DNA of 13,129 bases. It comes from an uncultured Bacteroidales bacterium. Its GTDB lineage: Bacteria; Bacteroidota; Bacteroidia; Bacteroidales; P3. Under the pieces are notes generated by a model. That model made no database searches, was not told the origin of the DNA, and saw only the letters and a program-made list of their open reading frames with translations. This document shows positions 8,401 through 13,129 of the stretch, piece by piece. The position numbers and the translations under genes are program-made. Each line of letters begins with the position of its first letter. The first letter of the stretch is position 1. Where the stretch lies: positions 1 to 13,129 of the forward strand of contig CAMURW010000012.1 of the NCBI GenBank assembly GCA_947097635.1. Direction: 5' to 3'.

Positions 8401-9244
8401 TGCCCTCTGCCGTGAAGCGGTAGCCCAGCTTTGTCATTTCCATCACGCCACCTTCCGCCGTCTGCGTCCTCTTCACCCATAGCGGGCCGGTGAGATAGAC
8501 TGTGAGCAGATGGTTTATCATATAGTTGAAATAGGTCTCGTAACGCACCATGCCGAAGAACTTGGGCTGAGGCGGCTTGAGCGTAATAACCTGCGCACCG
8601 CCTACTGCCTCGCCCATGCTGGCAGGAGTACCGCCCAGAATCACCTGAATCTCGGCGATAGCTTCCTTAGGCACATTGACGCCGGCACGTGTACGTACGC
8701 CGCCCACATTGGTGACCATACCTGTCTCACCACGCGCTGCACCTGCGCTACCGTCGCTATTGTATCCCACACCGCCGACGGAAGCCACGATGGAGGAGAC
8801 ATCGGTACCAGGCATTCTTTCGATGTCTTCGGAACTCACACGGGAACCTGTGGCCGCACCTCCCATATCAATGATAGGGACGCGTTCTTCCACAACTTCC
8901 ACGACATCCAGCAGGGTGGAATTGGTCTTCATAACGAAGTTTTCCATGGTGTAGTCGTTAGCTTTGATGTTAACACCCTTTTTCAGAATAGGCTGCATAC
9001 CGCTGTAGCTAATCTCGATGTCATACTTGCCAACATCCAATCCACTCACGGTGTACATACCGTCAAAGTCTGTCATGGCACCGCGTATCAGGTTGCCGTC
9101 ACGCAACACTTTTACAGCAGCCATGTACAGGGGCTCGCCCTGGTCGTCCTTGACGGAGCCTCTCAGGGTACCTTGGGCTATTGCCGCCACTTGCGTGGCC
9201 AGCAGAAGCCCGATCACAAATAGTACTTTTCTGAACATACTCAT
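5435..9244 (-). CDS. TonB-dependent outer-membrane receptor with carboxypeptidase-regulatory-like domain
   Basis: I start the gene at 9244 (1269 aa). The frame is open to an ATG at 9310, but that adds 22 polar, basic residues before a good signal peptide (MSMFRKVLFVIGLLLATQVA, cleavage near AIAQ|G at 24). An ATG at 9238 is also possible. Residues about 27-105 are a carboxypeptidase-regulatory-like beta sandwich (GTLRGSVKDDQGEPLYMAAV ... TDFDGMYTVSGL). A TonB-box-like LDVVEVVEE lies at 112-120. The plug follows at about 135-225, with RVSSEDIERMPG, GGVRTRAGVNVPKEAIAEIQ and VILGGTPASMGEAVGGAQVI. The rest is a long, Tyr/Asn-rich beta-barrel ending LGLTYMF, with the terminal Phe typical of outer-membrane barrels. 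The plug style matches the receptor subfamily whose neighbours are large secreted proteins. No SusD-like gene follows, so this is not an ordinary SusC/SusD pair. The usual role would be TonB/ExbBD-driven uptake; the ligand is unknown, and a role linked to the secreted neighbour is inference. Confidence 0.88.
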   Translation of the reverse strand: MSMFRKVLFVIGLLLATQVAAIAQGTLRGSVKDDQGEPLYMAAVKVLRDGNLIRGAMTDFDGMYTVSGLDVGKYDIEISYSGMQPILKKGVNIKANDYTMENFVMKTNSTLLDVVEVVEERVPIIDMGGAATGSRVSSEDIERMPGTDVSSIVASVGGVGYNSDGSAGAARGETGMVTNVGGVRTRAGVNVPKEAIAEIQVILGGTPASMGEAVGGAQVITLKPPQPKFFGMVRYETYFNYMINHLLTVYLTGPLWVKRTQTAEGGVMEMTKLGYRFTAEGSYYNFAYYRPSDRRYKVVNDAKVKELEQNPIIYDPEKGSIEYAGDYLRNGDFVEIKRPTANNYYSNKDRYSDFSRYYGAANLALVYRFSEYSTLELTTELVYTKGPNTSISYFPLNLTRAAFGVSEQNSFKVQADFQQRFPDAAPAEGDATLPAAKRSIKNAMFQINAMYNRIFAKNYNENFGDDIFKYGHIGTFVTELEPSYDLKNNISYNGTTQSAFVLNSYDQKIVSFTPSKYNPILANYTNQLWNMETNYINQLMYSRENILAFKGLMNGDAPSSIYGMFSNVGIQSTGYRQSVSNYVYVGAKASASLGPHELEIGYQIDYGSSSAYSLGAYSLWTIMRQNANAHITQLDLSHPIYSVRNGTLYVDYNRLNGGGQTQFSASMREALGLDVNGTDWLDVDRYSPDWYQQNGGIEMFSSKELFNGGGNNAIVSYYGYDHTGKRYNGSGWSLDDFFDPVGKGHGNFQYIPSFAPTYMGAYIQDKFAFEDLVFNVGVRVDYFDGNQSVLKDPYLLYDSYTVGRLKAGEAPYNTGLAGNAFANAAKDDWVVYVDDPSATTPTIRGYRNGRVWYNADGVEVASPTSVIGESGRPTPYRSTGAGGGQEVATLGNASGNQISSAAFEDYKPQIVPMPRIAFSFPVGLKSQFKANYDIIARRPSGGWQADYLSYMYMTKATVIYNPNLKPERVTNYEVAFEQALNDNMAVSLSAYYKETRDLIQLVQYAGADPNQNYYSYDNLDFKTTKGFTFSYNMRSTKNLRVSANYTLQYAEGTGISSTTMQELIKEGYTTLKMLNPIGEDQRHVFKVNVDFRYGQGAQYNGWRFNRMVKDKETGEKKKKEVRPFENAGINIMAVAQSGAPYTRALSVTESYIVGSYNGARLPWAFYFDAIADKVFNIDLHRKNGTVKHTQMKVSLTVTNLFNIRNTIAVYSATGSPEDNGYLTDPSTQAIINSQVNPDSYRDLYSIYLNNNNFYYNPARQIKLGLTYMF

Positions 9245-9370
9245 GTTTCTTTCATGTAAAGAGTTAATATTTTTTATTTTTTTTCTCGATGGGAGTATCT
9301 GTAATCGCAAAGCGGGAAGCTCTGTATACCGTCGTGGTATGACGTTGTGGCTTCTCGGGGAACCCGCAGG
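9245..9370 (-). promoter_or_regulatory. Leader region of the receptor gene, with stem-loop potential and A-rich tract
   Basis: This 126-bp gap separates the small membrane-protein gene from the receptor start. Its 5' part on the minus strand can pair with itself: GCGGG (9312-9316) with CCCGC (9363-9367), and GAAGC (9316-9320) with GCTTC (9350-9354), leaving an 8-nt bulge. A tight CGGG-UUC-CCCG hairpin is also possible just after the upstream stop codon. Its 3' part, just before the start codon, is an A-rich run (about 9270-9286), typical of Bacteroidota leaders that use A-rich sequence in place of a Shine-Dalgarno motif. No U-tract follows the hairpins and no TAnnTTTG promoter was found, so terminator and promoter roles are unproven. 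Confidence 0.25.
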
Positions 9371-10015
9371 CTACCGATTGCTTAGGTATTCTGTGTTTTC
9401 GTTGCGCAGGATAGTGTCGTAGACGATGGCCTGCCGCAGATCGAAACCTCCCGCGACATCAGCATCGTGGATGAGGATTCCGTCGCTGATGGTTTCTTGT
9501 GGCCGTCTGGCATCGTGGAACGTTTTTGCGGTATCGCCGCTGGCGGCAGCGGTGTGCTGCCTGACGGCATCATAGCCTTGGAAGACGTAGAAGGGGATGT
9601 CGGCTTGTGCCACAGGCTCTTCGTCGAGGTCATCGATGATGCTACCCAGTTCATCCACAAAGCCCCCCCGAGGCAAGGAGATGCTTTGGTGTGGTTGCTC
9701 GTGTGCCTCGTGTGTGGAGGGTCTGTAGACTTCGCCTACGTCTCCCATGGCTTCCTGCATCCTGCGCCTCAGCACTTCCTGAAGGGTCTCGCCACGTGAT
9801 GCGCCGTCGTCTGGGTCTTCATAGGCTTCTTCGTCATCGTCCCAGCCTTCGCTGTCCCGGCTGTCGCCAGGGTCTGTGACATCGTGCTGCTGAGATGCCG
9901 ACGGGCCGACGGGTTGCGCTTGCTGCGTTTTCCTCGCCACCTTGCCTGCTCGGGCCACCAAGGCGCTGCCGCCCCATATCAGCAAAGCCACCACAATACC
10001 TATCAGATCATCCAT
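9371..10015 (-). CDS. Small single-pass membrane protein of unknown function
   Basis: The product is 214 aa. It begins MDDL and runs straight into one hydrophobic helix (about residues 4-22, IGIVVALLIWGGSALVA), followed by a basic stretch (ARAGKVARK). That pattern suggests an N-terminal inner-membrane anchor with the bulk of the protein in the cytoplasm (positive-inside rule; inference). Residues about 31-72 are low-complexity, first Gln/Ser/Pro-rich, then strongly acidic (GWDDDEEAYEDPDD). Another acidic patch lies at about 127-134. The C-terminus holds FDLRQAIVYDTILR (191-204), followed by NENTEYLSNR. I recall similar F-D-L-R-x-A-x-x-Y-x-x-I-L endings on small Bacteroidota membrane proteins, but I cannot assign a family or function. 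It lies 105 bp downstream of secDF and 126 bp upstream of the receptor start. The ATG at 10015 is the only sensible start because the membrane helix follows directly. Confidence 0.7.
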   Translation of the reverse strand: MDDLIGIVVALLIWGGSALVARAGKVARKTQQAQPVGPSASQQHDVTDPGDSRDSEGWDDDEEAYEDPDDGASRGETLQEVLRRRMQEAMGDVGEVYRPSTHEAHEQPHQSISLPRGGFVDELGSIIDDLDEEPVAQADIPFYVFQGYDAVRQHTAAASGDTAKTFHDARRPQETISDGILIHDADVAGGFDLRQAIVYDTILRNENTEYLSNR

Positions 10016-10058
10016 AGTATAAAAACTATTCTTTCTATATTGATGTTTGAGTAGTAAT

Positions 10059-10095
10059 GCTTATGGTGGCGGACGGTACACTTGCCGCCACAAGC
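10059..10095 (-). terminator. Stem-loop downstream of secDF, possible terminator or attenuator
   Basis: A perfect 7-bp GC-rich inverted repeat (GTGGCGG at 10066-10072 and CCGCCAC at 10085-10091) flanks a 12-nt loop. It can be lengthened by GCTT (10059-10062) pairing with AAGC (10092-10095) across a 3-nt bulge. It lies about 25 nt after the secDF stop codon in a 105-bp gap that is otherwise AT-rich. On the minus strand no U-tract follows it, so it is not a canonical intrinsic terminator. A processing site or partial terminator is equally possible. Confidence 0.35.
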
Positions 10096-10120
10096 CTTAT
10101 GACTTATATCTGCTTATTTT

Positions 10121-13100
10121 TTATTTCGCCTCCAAGCGAGCAGCCTCTTTGGCATCCTTCCTACGGAAGATCTCGTAAACGATGGGGCTGGCGATGCAGA
10201 CGGACGAGAACATACCGCAAATCACGCCGACCAGCAGTGCAAATAGGAAGCCACGGATGGTTTCGCCACCGAAGATGAACATCATTAGTAGGGTGACGAA
10301 AGTGGTGCCACTAGTATTGATGGTACGGGCGAGGGTTGAGTTGATAGCGTCGTTCATCTGGGCCTTGAGGTCGCGTTTGGGGAAAAGTTGGCGGTTCTCA
10401 CGCACGCGGTCGAAAATAACCACGGTGGCGTTGATGGAGTAACCGATGATGGTAAGCACGGCGGCAATGAAGCTCTGGTCCACCTCCATGTTGAAGGGCA
10501 GGATGCCGTAGAGCAGTGCGAAGCTGCCGATGACAAGGATAGTGTCGTGTGTCAAGGCTGCCACGCTACCCAAACCGAAACGCCAACTCTTGAAGCGGAT
10601 GGCGATGTAGGCGAAGATTACGAGCAGACCGCCTATCACGGCGAGCACGGAACTGCGCTTGAGATCGTTGGCGATGGTGGCACCCACCTGCTCGCTCTGA
10701 ATGATACCCAGAGGATTGGTCTCGGTACTCTGGAATTCCTTCAGGGAGATGTTGTCCTTGAAGTGTCCCCTGGTTCCGTCATACAGTTTCTGTAGTATTT
10801 CGTTCTTGGTTTCATCGCTATCGTCGTTCACCTTATATTTTGTGGTAATCTTCAGTTGGTTGCTGGGGCCATAGGTTTTCACCTCGGGACTCTCGCCAAA
10901 CTCAGTTTCCAGGCTGCTGCGCACATTGTTGGCGGTGACGGGTTGGTCGAAACGCACCACATAGGTGCGACCGCCGGTGAAGTCGATACCATAGTTGAGG
11001 CCGCGGAAGGCCAGGGAACCGATGCCCAGCACGATGAAACAGAGGGCGATGATGTACCAGGTCTTGCGCTTGCCGATGAAGTCCACGTGTGCACCGCGCA
11101 TGAAATTCTCGCTGAAGGGGAAGCTGAAGGTAATTTTGCGGTTCTTCTTCAGCATATTGTCGATGCACAGACGCGTGATGAAGATGGAGGTGAACAGGGA
11201 GGTGACGATACCGATACACAGTGTCACGGCGAAGCCCTGCACCGGACCGCTACCGAACATAATCAGCACGAGGCCCAGCAGGAAGGTGGTAACCTGGCCA
11301 TCGATGATGGCGCTGTAGGCGTTGTGGAAACCTTCGTCCACGGCATTGTTGACACTCTTGCCTGCACGCAGCTCTTCTTTTATTCGTTCATATATAATAA
11401 CGTTGCCGTCCACTGCCATTGCCATAGTCAGCACGATACCAGCAATGCCTGGCATCGTAAGCACAGAGCCAATGGAAGCAAGCACGCCCATCAGCAGGAA
11501 CACGTTGGTGATAAGAGCCAACACACTCACCCAGCCGGCACGGTTGTAGAATACTACCATATATATAAGTACTACGATGAAAGCGAGGATGAAGGAGATG
11601 AATCCCTTGTGGATGGATTCTTGTCCCAAGCTGGGACCTACGATGGCCTCCTGCACGATAACGGCGGGTGCGGGAAGTTTACCGCTCTTCAGAATGTTGG
11701 CAAGGTCCTTGGCTTCTTCTAGGGTAAAATGACCAGTGATGCTACTGCGGCCGCCGGCAATCTCTGCCTGCACCACAGGGGCGCTGTACACCTGGTCGTC
11801 CAGCACGATGGCTACGCACTTGCCGATGTTCTCGCCAGTGATGCGCTTCCATTCGCGTGCGCCTTCGCTGTTCATGGTCATGCTAATCTCGTTGCCGCCA
11901 GTGGCGCTGAAGTCCTGACGGGCATCGGTGATTACGCTACCGTCCATCAAGGCGCTGCCGTCGCGCGTGGTAATCTTTATGGCATAGAGAGCGTACACAT
12001 TACTCTTCTCGTCAATAGGCTTGGCTGCCCAGAGGAACTTGATGAGGCGGCTGTCGATGATTTTCTTGTCGACGGCCTTAGACAACATCTCGTCGATGGC
12101 GGCGCGGTCCTTGTCGGCTGCATAGCCCACCACGGCACCTTCGAGGATCTGACCATTCTGAGGATTGACGTTCGGGCTGAAGACGGCAAACAGCGGGTTT
12201 TGTTTGGCAGCCTCGTTGTTGGTCTGGTTGTTGACACCGGCAGGGGCCTGCTGCAGAGCGGCGGCAATGGCGGCGCTGCTGCTGTCGCCGACGGCGGCAA
12301 TGGTGTCGCTGGCCACGGCAGTGGTGTCTACGGCTTCTTCTTTGCCGCCTTGTATGCCAGCTATATAGGTATTAGTTCTGTCAAGATACGAGAAAGCATC
12401 TTTGGCATCATAGGTCTGCCAGAATTCCAGTTGAGCAGTACCTTGGAGCAGGCGGCGCACACGCTGGGGGTCTTTCACGCCTGGGAGCTCTACGAGAATA
12501 CGCTCGCTGGCACGCAGCTGCTGGATGGTGGGCTGTGCCACGCCGAACTTGTCGATACGCTGGCGGAGGATTTCATAGGTACGGTCGTAAGCGCCGTCAG
12601 TCTCTTCGCGCACCACTTTGATGACATCGTTGTTGTTGTCGCTCATCTTGATGCGGTCGCGCAACTGGGTGTTGAAATAGGGGGCAAGCTGCACATCGGG
12701 CTTTATCTCTGTGATAGCAGCGTAGAACAAGTCTACGAAGTTCTGATTTGTAGTAGTCTTTTGGCGTTTCAGGGTCAGATCGATGGCTTTGTTGAAAATG
12801 CTGTCTTCGGTGTTGCCAGCCAGGGCGCGCACCACGTCCACGGTGCTCACTTCCATCATCACGTTCATGCCGCCTTTCAGGTCAAGACCCAGATTTATCT
12901 CACGGGCCTGGCACTGACGATAGGTGAAGCCCAACCACACCTTCTCATTAGCCATAGAATCAAGATAGTAGGCCTCGCGCTGCACTGCCAAACTGTCGCC
13001 GACAATCTGCGCTTTTATGGCGTCGCCGCCAGCCAATTGGTTCACCATCTTCTGCGTGGTGTCCCGTTTCACATACATTGCGACATCTGCTTTAGCGCGC

Positions 13101-13129
13101 TTCTCTACCCTTCTGGTGGCGACAGTAAA
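10121..13129 (-). CDS. secDF: Protein translocase subunit SecDF (SecD-SecF fusion), N-terminus beyond the window
   Basis: SecDF is an inner-membrane partner of SecYEG that uses the proton gradient to help pull exported proteins across. The frame remains open without a stop from the ATG at 13078 to the window edge (17 more codons, including FTVATRRVEKRAK). The true start, with the first membrane helix, therefore lies outside; 13078 is an internal Met. Numbered from that Met: SecD LGLDLKGG at 63-70; P1 domain with QRIDKFGVAQPTIQ (173-186) and GTAQLEFW (213-220); a low-complexity Ala/Gln/Asn linker at about 245-295; the SecD helix bundle from about 492, with AVDGNVIIYERIKEE (555-569) holding the conserved Asp (D557). 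The SecF half begins near 673, with GIDFTGG (697-703), SINATVVIFDRVREN (881-895) and ARTINTSGTT (917-926). Both halves sit in one chain, as is usual in Bacteroidota. The conserved SecF Asp is replaced by Ala884, while the conserved Arg (R918) is kept. Confidence 0.95.
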   Translation of the reverse strand, partial: FTVATRRVEKRAKADVAMYVKRDTTQKMVNQLAGGDAIKAQIVGDSLAVQREAYYLDSMANEKVWLGFTYRQCQAREINLGLDLKGGMNVMMEVSTVDVVRALAGNTEDSIFNKAIDLTLKRQKTTTNQNFVDLFYAAITEIKPDVQLAPYFNTQLRDRIKMSDNNNDVIKVVREETDGAYDRTYEILRQRIDKFGVAQPTIQQLRASERILVELPGVKDPQRVRRLLQGTAQLEFWQTYDAKDAFSYLDRTNTYIAGIQGGKEEAVDTTAVASDTIAAVGDSSSAAIAAALQQAPAGVNNQTNNEAAKQNPLFAVFSPNVNPQNGQILEGAVVGYAADKDRAAIDEMLSKAVDKKIIDSRLIKFLWAAKPIDEKSNVYALYAIKITTRDGSALMDGSVITDARQDFSATGGNEISMTMNSEGAREWKRITGENIGKCVAIVLDDQVYSAPVVQAEIAGGRSSITGHFTLEEAKDLANILKSGKLPAPAVIVQEAIVGPSLGQESIHKGFISFILAFIVVLIYMVVFYNRAGWVSVLALITNVFLLMGVLASIGSVLTMPGIAGIVLTMAMAVDGNVIIYERIKEELRAGKSVNNAVDEGFHNAYSAIIDGQVTTFLLGLVLIMFGSGPVQGFAVTLCIGIVTSLFTSIFITRLCIDNMLKKNRKITFSFPFSENFMRGAHVDFIGKRKTWYIIALCFIVLGIGSLAFRGLNYGIDFTGGRTYVVRFDQPVTANNVRSSLETEFGESPEVKTYGPSNQLKITTKYKVNDDSDETKNEILQKLYDGTRGHFKDNISLKEFQSTETNPLGIIQSEQVGATIANDLKRSSVLAVIGGLLVIFAYIAIRFKSWRFGLGSVAALTHDTILVIGSFALLYGILPFNMEVDQSFIAAVLTIIGYSINATVVIFDRVRENRQLFPKRDLKAQMNDAINSTLARTINTSGTTFVTLLMMFIFGGETIRGFLFALLVGVICGMFSSVCIASPIVYEIFRRKDAKEAARLEAK

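Noticed and set aside
509..9244. SusC/SusD polysaccharide-utilisation pair
   Set aside because: The gene after the receptor is a 1619-aa protein with a T9SS-type tail, not a SusD lipoprotein, and no glycoside hydrolases are nearby.
9245..9310. N-terminal extension of the receptor to the ATG at 9310
   Set aside because: The added 22 residues are polar and basic and would precede a complete signal peptide. They are encoded by the A-rich tract that looks like a leader, so 9244 is preferred.
1..13129. Mobile element, CRISPR array, tRNA or rRNA
   Set aside because: I found no transposase or integrase frames, no regular repeat-spacer pattern and no recognisable RNA genes. Gene order and composition look uniform.

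Overview
The window reads as a piece of a Bacteroidota (probably Bacteroidales) chromosome in which every supportable gene lies on the minus strand. The evidence for the lineage is a single-chain SecD-SecF fusion, a TonB-dependent receptor with an N-terminal carboxypeptidase-regulatory-like domain, type IX secretion (T9SS)-type architecture in the large secreted protein, and start codons preceded by A/T-rich sequence rather than Shine-Dalgarno motifs. I cannot name a genus from the sequence alone.

In transcription order (right to left) the layout is: (1) secDF, 10121 to beyond 13129, whose 5' end is cut by the window edge; (2) a 105-bp gap with a GC-rich stem-loop; (3) a small single-pass membrane protein of unknown function, 9371-10015; (4) a 126-bp gap that ends in an A-rich leader; (5) an outer-membrane TonB-dependent receptor, 5435-9244; (6) a 66-bp gap with a short perfect hairpin; (7) a very large secreted protein of 1619 aa, 509-5368, with a signal peptide, family motifs known from T9SS-bearing bacteria and a C-terminal sorting-domain-like fold; (8) a 33-bp gap; (9) the first 158 codons of a PorV/PorQ-family outer-membrane protein, 475 down to 1, cut by the left edge. 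No gap exceeds 300 bp. I see no tRNA, rRNA, CRISPR array or insertion sequence.

Genes 5, 7 and 9 look like one functional unit: a receptor/plug protein, a giant secreted surface protein and a PorV-like beta-barrel, tightly spaced and co-directional. PorV is the T9SS outer-membrane protein that shuttles substrates to the attachment complex, so a dedicated PorV-like partner next to a giant T9SS-type substrate suggests a surface export and assembly module. That link is inference. SecDF, upstream, is a housekeeping Sec export motor component; such substrates would cross the inner membrane through Sec, but the adjacency may be chance.

The points most worth a second look are the three-gene surface module with its atypical C-terminal tail, and an Ala in SecF where the conserved proton-path Asp is expected.
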